Assembly: GCF_002723615.1 (NCBI RefSeq)
Contig: NZ_KZ304954.1
Span: 124,001 to 188,000, forward strand
Direction: 5' to 3'
Length of the DNA stretch: 64,000 nucleotides
From: Limimaricola cinnabarinus
Lineage (GTDB): Bacteria; Pseudomonadota; Alphaproteobacteria; Rhodobacterales; Rhodobacteraceae
The notes below the pieces were generated by a model, which searched no databases, was not told where the DNA came from, and was given only the letters and a program-made list of their open reading frames with translations. The position numbers and the translations under genes were made by a program. Below are positions 1 to 8,770 of the stretch, piece after piece. The stretch's first letter is position 1; every line of letters starts with the position of its first letter.

Positions 1-5
1 GAAAG

Positions 6-40
6 GGCGGCAGGCAGGGCGCGGTGGCGCGCCGCCTGCC
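6..40 (-). terminator. Candidate terminator of the membrane-protein gene at 41-874
   Basis: The stretch directly below the minus-strand stop at 41 can fold with GGCAGGC (9-15) against GCCTGCC (34-40) and a GC-rich inner stem. Read on the minus strand it ends in CCCTTTC. The hairpin is visible in sequence; its use as a terminator is inferred from position. Confidence 0.4.
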
Positions 41-874
41 TCACGCCGGGATCAGCCCGGCCTCGCGCGCGGAGGCGCGTTCGCGCTGGGCGCCGATCAT
101 CTCGGCCACGCGCTGCAGCGCGACGCCGCGCATCAGAAGGCTCGCCGGCAGGAAGGCCCAACAGGTCATGGTCCAGATCAGCGTATGCGGGTTCGACAGG
201 TCGAGCGGGCCGAGCAGCGGCGCGCCGAGCGACAGCAGCGCCGGGATCACGAAGGGCAGCAGGAAGCCCAGCACGAGGTTGAACTGCCCGTCGCGGCGCA
301 GGCGCCAGATCACGTCCGGCCCGGCGGTCGGGTCGAAGGTGGGCAGGTTGATCCAGACGTTGAAATGGCCCGAGCGCATCGGCCAGCCGCGATAGCGCAG
401 CAGCCCGGCAAAGGTCACCAGCGAGCCGAGCGAAAGCAGGTAGCTCAGCGCCGCGCTGGCGCGGACCTGTTCGGTCAGCGCGGCGGGCGCGCCGTCGGGC
501 AGGGTCAGCATGACGAGGCGCACGGGCGAATAGGGGATGTCGAGCAGCTGGCCCAACCCCGCGCCCAGCGTGGTGACCAGCGCCGCGATGGGCGCGGCTT
601 CGGCCCCGTCGCGCAGCAGCACCGACAGCAGGAACACCGACAGCGCCGCGGCCAGAAAGCGGATGCGGTTGAAGGGCGGCGCGTCGCGGAATTCGACGAG
701 GCTCGGCGAGAGCGAGGTGTATTCGACCACCGTGAAGAGCCCCGCGCCCAGCGCCACGAGAGCGACGATTTCCGGTGTGCCCGAACCGCCTGTCTGCAGC
801 AGCATGGAGGGGGTTGCGATCATCAACACCACCAGCGCCGCCCGCAGGAGTCCTCCTGTCAGTCGCGTGACCAT
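41..874 (-). CDS. Conserved hypothetical multi-pass membrane protein
   Basis: A 277-residue protein beginning MVTRLTGG. It has about six to eight hydrophobic segments, for example LRAALVVLMIATPSMLL near the N-terminus, RFLAAALSVFLLSVLL in the middle and FNLVLGFLLPFVIPALL towards the C-terminus, separated by short loops. No catalytic or transport motif is recognised. The reading frame stays open upstream to 1138, but that part is Arg/His-rich with no hydrophobic pattern, so I place the start at 874, just before the first membrane segment; no clear ribosome binding site marks it. It is transcribed alone, towards the window edge, with a 397-bp gap behind it. Function unknown. Confidence 0.75.
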   Translation of the reverse strand: MVTRLTGGLLRAALVVLMIATPSMLLQTGGSGTPEIVALVALGAGLFTVVEYTSLSPSLVEFRDAPPFNRIRFLAAALSVFLLSVLLRDGAEAAPIAALVTTLGAGLGQLLDIPYSPVRLVMLTLPDGAPAALTEQVRASAALSYLLSLGSLVTFAGLLRYRGWPMRSGHFNVWINLPTFDPTAGPDVIWRLRRDGQFNLVLGFLLPFVIPALLSLGAPLLGPLDLSNPHTLIWTMTCWAFLPASLLMRGVALQRVAEMIGAQRERASAREAGLIPA

Positions 875-1271
875 AGTTTGCCCATTTCTACGCCGAGCGG
901 CCACGTTTCGATGTCGCGGCTCTGTACCGACGTGCCTCGGTCCTCGCGGACCCGATTGCCTCAATCCTGCCACTATTTGTGCCCTTTCCCGATGAAGGCA
1001 GCAACGACTGTTTTCCAACAAGCCGTTGAACTGCGGCGCTTTTGCGACGGGTCGGGCACGGCAATGAAGCGATAATGCGGCAAATCCCCCAAGATCGCAG
1101 GTTTGTCGATCCTTCATGTGGTGGTGAATGAGGGCCAATCCACCATATGGGGGGACCTTGGGCTGACCCTACGGCACGATCCGGCCATATGGGGCCGGAT
1201 ATGCAAGAGGCGGCCCCGAAAGGCCGCCTCATTCCTGTCCGAATCCGGCGATGAGCCGGTGCCCGGAAAGC
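875..1271. other. 397-bp gene-free stretch with repeated CCATATGGGG motif
   Basis: No credible gene is seen here. The stretch should hold the promoter of the membrane-protein gene (875 upwards, minus strand) and the 3' end of the leuCD transcript. CCATATGGGG occurs twice, at 1143-1152 and 1185-1194, starting 42 bp apart. The second copy is the loop of an 8-bp hairpin (1179-1200, ATCCGGCC against GGCCGGAT). Confidence 0.5.
1207..1230 (-). terminator. leuCD terminator hairpin
   Basis: Perfect 9-bp stem GAGGCGGCC (1207-1215) and GGCCGCCTC (1222-1230) with a 6-nt loop, about 40 nt downstream of the leuD stop on the minus strand. The U-tract is weak (TTGC). A second hairpin follows at 1179-1200. 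Confidence 0.6.
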
Positions 1272-1877
1272 TCAGACCCAGGGGCGCGCCTGGCCCGCCT
1301 GCGCCTCGAAACTGTCGATCGCGCCGGCCTTCTCCATGGTCAGGCCGATATCGTCGAGCCCCTCGAGCAGGCAGTGCTTGCGGAAGGGATCGACCTCGAA
1401 GGAGAAGCTTTCGCCCTCGGAGGTGGTCACCGTCTGGTTTTCCAGATCGATGTCGAGCCGGGCGTTGGAGCCCTTCTCGGCATCCTTCATCAGCACGTCG
1501 ATCTGCTCTTGCGGCAGGGTGATCGGCAGGATGCCGTTCTTGAAGCAGTTGTTGAAGAAGATGTCCGCGAAGGAGGTCGAGATCACGCATTTGATCCCGA
1601 AATCCTTGATCGCCCAGGGCGCGTGCTCGCGCGAGGAGCCGCAGCCGAAATTGTCGCCCGCGACGATGATCTCGGCATTGCGGTAGGCCGGCTTGTTGAG
1701 CACGAAATCGGGGATCTCGTTGCCCGCGTCGTCATAGCGCATCTCGGCGAAGAGGTTCACCCCGAGCCCCGACCGCTTGATGGTCTTGAGGAACTGCTTG
1801 GGGATGATCATGTCCGTGTCGATGTTGACCAGCGGCATGGGGGCGGCGACGCCCGAGAAGCTTTCGAACTTGTCCAT
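1272..1877 (-). CDS. leuD: 3-isopropylmalate dehydratase small subunit
   Basis: LeuD is the swivelling small subunit of isopropylmalate isomerase, which converts 2-isopropylmalate to 3-isopropylmalate in leucine synthesis; it works as a LeuCD heterodimer in the cytoplasm. The protein has 201 residues, the usual size for bacterial LeuD. It shows the small-subunit signatures [17 protein letters not shown] near the N-terminus and [16 protein letters not shown] in the middle. The ATG overlaps the leuC TGA by one base (TGATG), so the two subunits are translationally coupled and probably made in equal amounts. A hairpin terminator follows about 40 nt downstream. Confidence 0.97.
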   Translation of the reverse strand: MDKFESFSGVAAPMPLVNIDTDMIIPKQFLKTIKRSGLGVNLFAEMRYDDAGNEIPDFVLNKPAYRNAEIIVAGDNFGCGSSREHAPWAIKDFGIKCVISTSFADIFFNNCFKNGILPITLPQEQIDVLMKDAEKGSNARLDIDLENQTVTTSEGESFSFEVDPFRKHCLLEGLDDIGLTMEKAGAIDSFEAQAGQARPWV

Positions 1878-3280
1878 CACATGATCTCCCGCACGTCGGT
1901 CAAATGTCCGGTGATCGCGGCGGCCGCCGCCATCGCCGGGCTCATCAAATGGGTCCGCCCGCCGCGGCCCTGCCGGCCCTCGAAATTGCGGTTCGAGGTC
2001 GCGGCGCAGCGCTCGCCGGGGGCGAGCTGGTCGGGGTTCATGGCAAGGCACATCGAGCAGCCCGCGAGGCGCCACTCGAAGCCCGCCTCCTTGAAGATCT
2101 CGGCCAGGCCCTCTTCCTCGGCCTGTGCGCGCACGAGGCCCGAGCCGGGCACGACCATGGCGCGCATGCCGTCCTTGACCTTCTTGCCCTTGAGGATCGC
2201 GGCCGCGGCGCGCAGATCCTCGATCCGGCCATTGGTGCAGGAGCCGATGAAGACCGTGTCGATCTCGATCTCGCTGAGCTTCTGACCGGCCTTGAGCCCC
2301 ATGTAATCGAGCGCGCGCCGGGCGGCGTCGGCCTTGCCGCCCTTGAAGCTTTCGGGCGCGGGCACGACATCGGTGATCGGCAGCACGTCCTCGGGCGAGG
2401 TGCCCCAGGTGACCAGCGGCGCGATCTCCTCGCCGGGGATGGTGATGACCTTGTCCCAATGGGCGTCGTCGTCGGAATGGAGCGTCTTCCACCATTCCAT
2501 CGCCGCCTCCCACTGCGCGCCCTTGGGCGCGTGGGGCCGGCCCTTGACGTAGTCGAAGGTGGTCTGGTCGGGCGCGATCAGACCGGCGCGGGCGCCGCCC
2601 TCGATCGCCATGTTGCAGACCGTCATCCGGCCTTCCATCGACAGCGAGCGGATCGCCTCGCCGCAATATTCGATCACGTAACCGGTGCCGCCCGCCGTGC
2701 CGGTGCGGCCGATCACCGCCATGGTGATGTCCTTGGCGGTGACGCCCGGCGCGAGCCGGCCGGTGATCTCCACCTTCATGTTCTTGGACTTGGACTGGAT
2801 CAGCGTCTGGGTGGCGAGCACGTGCTCGACCTCCGAGGTGCCGATGCCATGCGCCAGCGCGCCGAAGGCGCCATGCGTCGCGGTGTGGCTGTCGCCGCAG
2901 ACCACGGTCATGCCCGGCAGGGTCCAGCCCTGCTCGGGGCCGACGATGTGGACGATGCCCTGGCGGATGTCGGAGACGGGATAGTAGTTGATGCCGAAAT
3001 CGCGCGCGTTCCTGTCGAGCGCCTCGACCTGGATGCGGCTGTCCTCGTTCTCGATGACCTTGTCGCGGCCTTCGGTGGTCGGCACGTTGTGGTCCGGCAC
3101 GGCGATGGTCTTTTCGGGCGCGCGCACCTGGCGGCCGGCCATGCGCAGCCCTTCGAAGGCCTGCGGGCTGGTGACCTCGTGCACGAGGTGGCGGTCGATG
3201 TAGAGCAGGCTGGAGCCGTCCTCGGCCTCGTGGACGAGATGCGCGTCCCAGATCTTGTCGTAGAGTGTCTTGCCGGTCAT
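1877..3280 (-). CDS. leuC: 3-isopropylmalate dehydratase large subunit
   Basis: LeuC is the aconitase-type large subunit of isopropylmalate isomerase and carries the catalytic [4Fe-4S] cluster. The 467-residue protein starts [16 protein letters not shown] and contains the aconitase motifs [14 protein letters not shown] and [13 protein letters not shown]. The cluster cysteines lie in that SCTN motif and in AGCSMC near the C-terminus. I chose the ATG at 3280 because family members start here; a purine-rich GAGGACA lies about 6 nt upstream. An in-frame start 36 nt further upstream would add an unconserved tail. It forms a two-gene unit with leuD, divergent from the mscS-type gene across a 289-bp gap. 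Confidence 0.97.
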   Translation of the reverse strand: MTGKTLYDKIWDAHLVHEAEDGSSLLYIDRHLVHEVTSPQAFEGLRMAGRQVRAPEKTIAVPDHNVPTTEGRDKVIENEDSRIQVEALDRNARDFGINYYPVSDIRQGIVHIVGPEQGWTLPGMTVVCGDSHTATHGAFGALAHGIGTSEVEHVLATQTLIQSKSKNMKVEITGRLAPGVTAKDITMAVIGRTGTAGGTGYVIEYCGEAIRSLSMEGRMTVCNMAIEGGARAGLIAPDQTTFDYVKGRPHAPKGAQWEAAMEWWKTLHSDDDAHWDKVITIPGEEIAPLVTWGTSPEDVLPITDVVPAPESFKGGKADAARRALDYMGLKAGQKLSEIEIDTVFIGSCTNGRIEDLRAAAAILKGKKVKDGMRAMVVPGSGLVRAQAEEEGLAEIFKEAGFEWRLAGCSMCLAMNPDQLAPGERCAATSNRNFEGRQGRGGRTHLMSPAMAAAAAITGHLTDVREIM

Positions 3281-3569
3281 GGGAGATGTCCTCTTGCGGC
3301 TGGATGATGGTGACAAGGCGCGATGGCGCGCCCGCAGGGGTCGATCGGGCGCGCGGTCGCGCCCCGCCGCGTCAAAGCCGCGCGAGGATCGTGCAGGTCG
3401 CGCCGAAGAACCGCCAGGGCAGCCGCGCGCGATCGTCCATGTCGAAGACCCGTGTCATGCGGCCGGGATACTCTTTCGGACCCTGCGGCACAAGAGCCTC
3501 GCGCGGCTGGACCGGGGCGGGGCGGCGCTACATGCTGCGAAGGCAGGCGGAGGCAGGACGGAGCGCGGA

Positions 3570-4997
3570 ATGGAGCCGGAAACGGGGGGCGAGGCGGCGG
3601 CGGAGACCGCCGAGGAGATCGCGGCGCAGGCGGCCGAGGCGCCGGAGGTGATCGCCGCCGCCGCCAGCGATTTCGGCGAGCGGCTCGTGAGCGATGCCGA
3701 GCGGGTGGCGCAGGGCGTGATGCAGCCCTGGAACGCCTGGCAGCTCCTGATCGTGCTGGCGGCCTTCGCCCTCGCGCATCTGGGCCGGGCCTGGCTCGCG
3801 CCGAAGCTGCATCGCTGGATGCGCGGGCGGGCGAACTGGCCGCGCTGGCGGATGCGCTACGCGGTGACGCTGCACCGGCGGCTGCGCGCGGTGCTCTTCG
3901 TGGCGCTGTTGTGGCTCATGGTCGCGGTGCTGCGGCAGCTCGACCCTTCGGGCGGGGCGGCGGTGCTGCGCATCGCGGCCAACCTCGCCACCGGCTGGCT
4001 CATCGTGGCGCTGGTGGCGCGGCTGATCTCCAACCCGCTGCTGCGCGGCATCGTGCGCTATGGCGCCTGGACCTGGATCACCCTGCGCATCCTCGACCTG
4101 ACGGAAGAGACGGCGCGGCTGCTCGACAGCCTTGCCATCCAGACCGGCGATCTGCGCCTTTCGGTGCTTCTGGCGCTCAAGGCGGCGCTGGTGCTGGGGG
4201 TGGCCTTCTTCGTGGCGCGGCTCCTGGCGCGCAGCTCGGCCCACCGGATCGAGAGCAACCGCGAGATCAGCCCCTCGATGCAGGTGCTGGCGGTCAAGCT
4301 CAGCCAGCTGCTCTTTTACGGCATCGCCGTCTTCGTCGGGCTGCGCGCGGTGGGGGTGGACCTGACCGGGCTTGCGGTGCTGTCGGGCGCGATCGGGGTG
4401 GGCTTGGGCTTCGGCCTGCAAAAGGTGGTGTCGAACCTCGTTTCGGGGCTGATCATCCTGATGGACAAGTCGATCAAGCCCGGCGACGTGATCTCGGTGG
4501 GCCAGACCTTCGGCTGGATCTCGACGCTGGGGGCGCGCTACGCCAGCGTCGTCACCCGCGACGGCAAGGAATACCTCATTCCGAACGAGGACCTGATCAC
4601 CACGCAGGTCGTCAACTGGACCCATTCCAACAACTCGGTGCGCATCGACATAGATTTCGGCACCTCCTATGGCGACGATCCGCATCTCGTCCGGCGGGTG
4701 GCGGTGCAGGCGGCGGCGGGTTGCGGCCGGGTGCTGGCGCAGCCCGTCCCGGTCTGCCATATCACCGCCTTCGGCGATTCGAGCGTGGACTACACCCTGC
4801 GCTTCTGGATCGACGACGCGAAGGCGGGGCTGGTCAATATCCGCGGCGACGTGTTCCTCGCCCTGTGGGACGCGTTCAAGGCCGAGGGCATCTCGATTCC
4901 CTTCCCGCAGCGCGAGGTGCGGATGCTCGACGGCTCGGCCCTGCGCGTCGCGCAAACCCCCGCCGAAGTGACGGCGCGAGAGGGGCGGGATCGTTGA
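3570..4997 (+). CDS. MscS-family mechanosensitive ion channel protein
   Basis: A 475-residue inner-membrane protein. An acidic, Ala/Glu-rich N-terminal stretch of about 45 residues comes first, then several membrane helices. The MscS core follows, with the pore helix GLAVLSGAIGVGLGFGLQKVVSNLVSGLIIL and the beta domain containing KPGDVISV and VVTRDGKEYLIPNEDLITTQVVNWTHS, both diagnostic of the family. Such channels gate on membrane tension and release solutes on osmotic downshock. It is larger than E. coli MscS (286 residues), as in the extended MscS-like subfamilies. The frame is open further upstream, but the ATG at 3570 follows GGAGGCAGGACGGAGC and begins the conserved-looking part. The rsfS promoter overlaps its 3' end. 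Confidence 0.9.
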   Translation: MEPETGGEAAAETAEEIAAQAAEAPEVIAAAASDFGERLVSDAERVAQGVMQPWNAWQLLIVLAAFALAHLGRAWLAPKLHRWMRGRANWPRWRMRYAVTLHRRLRAVLFVALLWLMVAVLRQLDPSGGAAVLRIAANLATGWLIVALVARLISNPLLRGIVRYGAWTWITLRILDLTEETARLLDSLAIQTGDLRLSVLLALKAALVLGVAFFVARLLARSSAHRIESNREISPSMQVLAVKLSQLLFYGIAVFVGLRAVGVDLTGLAVLSGAIGVGLGFGLQKVVSNLVSGLIILMDKSIKPGDVISVGQTFGWISTLGARYASVVTRDGKEYLIPNEDLITTQVVNWTHSNNSVRIDIDFGTSYGDDPHLVRRVAVQAAAGCGRVLAQPVPVCHITAFGDSSVDYTLRFWIDDAKAGLVNIRGDVFLALWDAFKAEGISIPFPQREVRMLDGSALRVAQTPAEVTAREGRDR

Positions 4998-5022
4998 AAA
5001 AGAGCCCTCCTCTTGCTACATT
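4994..5022 (+). promoter_or_regulatory. Sigma-70-type promoter for rsfS-rlmH
   Basis: TTGAAA (4994-4999), a 17-bp spacer and TACATT (5017-5022). The -35 box overlaps the TGA of the upstream channel gene. The predicted transcript start is near 5029, which argues against a TTG start for rsfS at 5013. Confidence 0.55.
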
Positions 5023-5057
5023 GGAACCATGCCCGGCGCCGGGGCAAAGTCGGCGGC

Positions 5058-5495
5058 GTGAAACCGGAGGATGATGACCTGTCCCTTTCCACCCAAGCGG
5101 CACAAGCCGCTCCCCAGGGCGCGGGCCTGATGGCCGGGGCGCCCTCCGCGACGAGCGAAAAGCTGCTGGCAGCGATCCTCGTCTCCCTCGATGACGACAA
5201 GGCCGAAGAGGTCGTGCAGATCGATCTGCGCGGGCGCTCCGAGATGGGCGATTACATGGTGATCGCCTCGGGCCGCTCCTCGCGCCAGGTCGCCGCCATC
5301 GCCGAACACCTGACCGACAAGCTCAAGCAGGAGTACGGCGTGCTCTCGAAGACCGAGGGCAAGGAGACCGGCGACTGGGTGCTGATCGACACCGGCGACG
5401 TGATCGTGCACGTGTTCCGTCCCGAGGTGCGCGAGTTCTACCAGCTGGAGAAGATGTGGGCGCCCCAGGGGGCGGCCGCCGACGCCTTCCGCTGA
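5058..5495 (+). CDS. rsfS: Ribosome silencing factor RsfS
   Basis: RsfS binds uL14 on the 50S subunit and blocks subunit joining when nutrients run out. The conserved core runs from KLLAAILVSLDDDKAEEVVQIDLRG through MGDYMVIASGRSSRQVAAIAEHL to GDVIVHVFRPEVREFYQLEKMW, all hallmarks of the RsfS/Iojap family. The start is uncertain. The GTG at 5058 gives 145 residues with a low-complexity N-terminal tail, and the ATG at 5130 gives 121 residues, closer to the core. Neither has a strong ribosome binding site. A TTG at 5013 lies before the predicted transcription start. The TGA overlaps the rlmH ATG by one base, so the two ribosome-related genes are coupled. Confidence 0.93.
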   Translation: MKPEDDDLSLSTQAAQAAPQGAGLMAGAPSATSEKLLAAILVSLDDDKAEEVVQIDLRGRSEMGDYMVIASGRSSRQVAAIAEHLTDKLKQEYGVLSKTEGKETGDWVLIDTGDVIVHVFRPEVREFYQLEKMWAPQGAAADAFR

Positions 5496-5965
5496 TGCGC
5501 GTCAGGATCTGCGCGGTGGGCCGGATGAAATCCGGCCCCGAACGCGCGCTGGTCGACGACTACACCACCCGGTTCGACCGGACCGGGCGGGCGCTGGGCC
5601 TCGGACCTCTCACCATCAGCGAAGTCGACGACCGCAAGGGCGGCGGCATGGCCGCCGAGGCCGCCCTGCTGGAGCGCGCCATCCCGAACGGGGCCGTGAT
5701 CTGCGCAATGGACGAGCGCGGCCGCGAGATGACCTCGCCCGATTTCGCGAAGATGCTGGCGGGCTGGCGCGATGCGGGCCGCTCCGATCTGGCCTTCGTG
5801 ATCGGCGGCGCCGACGGGATCGACCCCGCCCTGCGCGCCCGCGCCGACGCCATGCTCTCTTTCGGCCCGATGGTCTGGCCGCACATGCTGGTGCGCGCCA
5901 TGCTGACCGAACAGCTCTACCGCGCCGCCTCGATCCTTGCCGGATCGCCCTATCACCGGGTCTGA
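5495..5965 (+). CDS. rlmH: 23S rRNA pseudouridine-1915 N3-methyltransferase RlmH
   Basis: RlmH is a SPOUT-fold, SAM-dependent enzyme that methylates pseudouridine 1915 in helix 69 of 23S rRNA on the assembled 70S ribosome. The 156-residue length matches the family. SAM-knot motifs are present: AMDERGREMTS, VIGGADGI and the C-terminal LTEQLYRAASILAGSPYHR, which ends with the typical YHR tail. The ATG overlaps the rsfS stop (TGATG), an arrangement common in alphaproteobacteria that links two late-acting ribosome factors. Confidence 0.97.
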   Translation: MRVRICAVGRMKSGPERALVDDYTTRFDRTGRALGLGPLTISEVDDRKGGGMAAEAALLERAIPNGAVICAMDERGREMTSPDFAKMLAGWRDAGRSDLAFVIGGADGIDPALRARADAMLSFGPMVWPHMLVRAMLTEQLYRAASILAGSPYHRV

Positions 5966-6077
5966 GACGGTCTTCGAGACGGCCCGCGAGACTGGTCACA
6001 AGACGGGCCTTCGGTGGACAAGCGCGCCGCTTTGGCTCAGGACTGGGCCCGAGTTTTGAGCGAAGGGGCTTTTTCCG

Positions 6078-7592
6078 ATGGCGACACCCAAACCCGTGGT
6101 CCTGTGCATCCTCGACGGCTGGGGCCTGCGCGCCGAGCGGGAGGGCAACGCGCCCGCTCTGGCCCGGACCCCGGCCTTCGACCGGATCATGCAAGGCCCC
6201 AACGCGACGCTGACCACGCATGGACCGGATGTCGGCCTGCCCTCGGGCCAGATGGGCAATTCCGAGGTCGGCCACACCAATATCGGCGCGGGCCGCGTCG
6301 TCGCCATGGATCTCGGTCAGATCGACCTCGCGATCGAGGACGGCTCCTTCCACGACATGGAGGCGATCGAGAGCTTCGCGAAGACCTTGCAGGATTCGGG
6401 CGGCACGGCGCATCTCTTCGGCGTGGTCTCGGATGGCGGCGTGCATGGCCATCTCGATCATATCGTCGCGGCGGCGAAGGCGCTGCGCGACCGAAACGTG
6501 GCCGTGACCATCCACGCCATCACCGACGGGCGCGACGTCGCGCCCTCCTCGGCGGATGCCTATGTCGAGGATCTGCAGGAGAAGCTGCCCGAGGGCACCA
6601 GGATCGCCACCGTGATCGGGCGCTACTTCGCCATGGACCGCGACACCCGCTGGGACCGGGTGAAGACCGCCTATGACGCCATCGTCCGGGGCGAGGGGCC
6701 GACCGCCGCCGACCCGCTTTCGGCGGTGAAGGCCGCGTGGGAGGCGGGCAAGACCGACGAGTTCATCCCCGCCACGGTGATCGAGGGCTACGAGGGCATG
6801 CAGCCGCAGGACGGGCTGTTCTGCCTCAACTTCCGCGCCGACCGGGCGCGCGAGATCCTCGCCGCCATTGCGGACCCGGCCTTCGACGGCTTCGATCGCG
6901 GCGAAGCCCCGGCGCTGGCCGCGCGGCTCGGCATGGTGGAGTATTCCGACCGCCACGTGGACTGGTACGAGACGGTGTTTCCCAAGCGCGACATCGTCAA
7001 CACGCTGGGCGCATGGGTGGCTGCGAAGGGCCTCACGCAGTTCCGCCTCGCCGAGACCGAGAAATACCCGCATGTCACCTTCTTCCTCAATGGCGGCAAG
7101 GAGGAGCCCGAGGCGGGCGAGGACCGCTTCATGCCGAAATCGCCCAATGTCGCGACCTATGACATGCAGCCCGAGATGTCGGCGGGCGAGGTGACGGACG
7201 CCTTCGTCGGCGCGATCGAGAAGGGCTATGACCTGATCGTCACCAACTTCGCCAACCCCGACATGGTCGGCCATACCGGCGATCTCGACGCCGCGATCGC
7301 GGCCTGCGAGGCGGTGGATCGGGGGCTGGCCAAGGTCTGCGAGGCGCTGGAAAAGGCGGGCGGCGCGATGATCGTGACCGCCGATCACGGCAATTGCGAG
7401 ATGATGATCGACCCCGAGACGGGCGGCGCGCATACCTCGCACACGCTGAACCCGGTGCCGGTGGCGCTGTTCGGCGGGCCGGAGGGCGCGGCCTTGCGCG
7501 ACGGGCGGCTCGCCGATCTCGCACCGACGCTGCTCGATCTCATGGGGCTCGACCTGCCGCCCGAGATGACCGGGCGCAGCCTCATCGGATGA
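6078..7592 (+). CDS. gpmI: 2,3-bisphosphoglycerate-independent phosphoglycerate mutase
   Basis: GpmI interconverts 3-phosphoglycerate and 2-phosphoglycerate in glycolysis and gluconeogenesis with two Mn ions and a phosphoserine intermediate. The 504-residue length fits the family. The alkaline-phosphatase fold motifs are clear: LCILDGWG at the N-terminus, the nucleophile Ser62 in GQMGNSEVGHTNIGAGR, the substrate loop FNFRADR-like LNFRADRAREI, and C-terminal metal ligands in NPDMVGHTGD and TADHGNCE. An AAGGGG stretch lies about 9 nt upstream of the ATG. The last four bases overlap the next gene (ATGA), so it heads a unit with the EnvC-like gene. Confidence 0.97.
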   Translation: MATPKPVVLCILDGWGLRAEREGNAPALARTPAFDRIMQGPNATLTTHGPDVGLPSGQMGNSEVGHTNIGAGRVVAMDLGQIDLAIEDGSFHDMEAIESFAKTLQDSGGTAHLFGVVSDGGVHGHLDHIVAAAKALRDRNVAVTIHAITDGRDVAPSSADAYVEDLQEKLPEGTRIATVIGRYFAMDRDTRWDRVKTAYDAIVRGEGPTAADPLSAVKAAWEAGKTDEFIPATVIEGYEGMQPQDGLFCLNFRADRAREILAAIADPAFDGFDRGEAPALAARLGMVEYSDRHVDWYETVFPKRDIVNTLGAWVAAKGLTQFRLAETEKYPHVTFFLNGGKEEPEAGEDRFMPKSPNVATYDMQPEMSAGEVTDAFVGAIEKGYDLIVTNFANPDMVGHTGDLDAAIAACEAVDRGLAKVCEALEKAGGAMIVTADHGNCEMMIDPETGGAHTSHTLNPVPVALFGGPEGAALRDGRLADLAPTLLDLMGLDLPPEMTGRSLIG

Positions 7593-8707
7593 GGGCGGCG
7601 CTTTTCCTCGCGCTGGCGCTCTTCGCCGCGCCCGCCGCGGCGCAGGACACGGCCCGGGCGGCGGAGGCGGCCGCCGACCGGCTTGCCGCGGCGTCCGAGC
7701 AGCTTGCCGCGGCGCAGGCCTCGCGCGACCGGGTCGCCGCCCTCACGGAGACGGTGCGCGCCTATGAGGCGGGGCTCGCCTCCCTGCGCGACGGCCTGCG
7801 CCGCGCCGCGATCCGCGAGCGCAGCATCGCGGTCGAGCTCGAGGCCCGGCGCGACCGGATCGCCGCACTCCTCGCCGCGCTGCAATCGATCTCGCAGACG
7901 CCCGCGCCCGTCTTGATGCTGCATCCCGGCGGCGCGCTGGGCACGGCGCGTGCCGGTCTCATCGCCTCGGAGGTGACGCCCGCATTGCAGGCCGAGGCGC
8001 AGGCGCTGCGCGCCGATCTGCAGGAGGCCGCCGATCTTGCCGCCTTGCAGCAAAGCGCCATCGGCACGCTGGAGGAAGGGCTGGCGGGCGCGCAGACCGC
8101 GCGCAGCGCCCTGTCGAAGGCGATCTCGGACCGGACCGACCTGCCCAGGCGCTTTACCGAAAACCCGGTGGCGACGGCGTTGCTGCTGGCCTCGACCGAC
8201 ACGCTCGATGCCTTTGCCTCGGGGCTGGCGCGGACCATCGACGCGGAGCTGTCGGGCAGCGCGCCGGACGCCACCGCGCGCAAGGGGGAGATCCCGCTGC
8301 CGGTGCAGGGGCAGGTGCTGCGCGGCTTTGGCGCGGCCGATGCGGCGGGCGTCGCCCGGCCCGGCCTCGTCATCGCCACCGCGCCGCGCGGGCTGGTTTC
8401 CACCCCCGTCGCCGCGACCTTGCGGTTTCGCGGCGAGCTGCTCGATTACGGCAATGTCGCGATCCTCGAGCCCGCCGCCGGGGTGCTGGTGATTCTCGCC
8501 GGTCTGGCCGAGGTCTTCGGCGAGACGGGAGAGATCCTTCCCGAAGGCGCGGCGGTGGGGCTGATGGGCGGAGACCCGCCCGCTTCGCACGAAATCTTGA
8601 CCGAAACGGCGCAGGGCGGTGGCGCACCGCAGACGGAAACGCTTTATCTGGAAGTGCGGGAGGGGGATGTCCCCGTCGACCCCGCCACATGGTTCGCCAC
8701 CGGTTGA
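7589..8707 (+). CDS. EnvC-like murein hydrolase activator with degenerate LytM domain
   Basis: A 372-residue secreted protein. A signal peptide (MRAALFLALALFAAPAAAQ) is followed by a long Ala/Glu/Arg-rich coiled coil to about residue 210, and a C-terminal M23/LytM-like domain from about residue 235. The GYGN-type element appears as DYGNVAIL, but the zinc-binding HG and YxHL positions of active LytM enzymes read EPAAG and LAGLAEV. It should therefore not hydrolyse peptidoglycan itself. That matches EnvC, a periplasmic activator of the division amidases. It lies directly upstream of a CtpA-type protease, the order seen in many alphaproteobacteria, and overlaps gpmI by 4 nt. Confidence 0.85.
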   Translation: MRAALFLALALFAAPAAAQDTARAAEAAADRLAAASEQLAAAQASRDRVAALTETVRAYEAGLASLRDGLRRAAIRERSIAVELEARRDRIAALLAALQSISQTPAPVLMLHPGGALGTARAGLIASEVTPALQAEAQALRADLQEAADLAALQQSAIGTLEEGLAGAQTARSALSKAISDRTDLPRRFTENPVATALLLASTDTLDAFASGLARTIDAELSGSAPDATARKGEIPLPVQGQVLRGFGAADAAGVARPGLVIATAPRGLVSTPVAATLRFRGELLDYGNVAILEPAAGVLVILAGLAEVFGETGEILPEGAAVGLMGGDPPASHEILTETAQGGGAPQTETLYLEVREGDVPVDPATWFATG

Positions 8708-8770
8708 AGGTCGGTCGCGGAGCCGATGAAGGCCCGGCGCGGCGCGCCGGAAGCAGGAGAAAGGGCGCGC

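Noticed and set aside
5013-5057. TTG at 5013 as the rsfS start
   Set aside because: It lies inside the predicted promoter, upstream of the expected transcript start, and adds a non-conserved tail.
8726-8770. Earlier ATG (8726) as the ctpA start
   Set aside because: It adds an Arg-rich leader before the signal peptide and lacks a ribosome binding site, whereas the ATG at 8771 has AGGAGA upstream.
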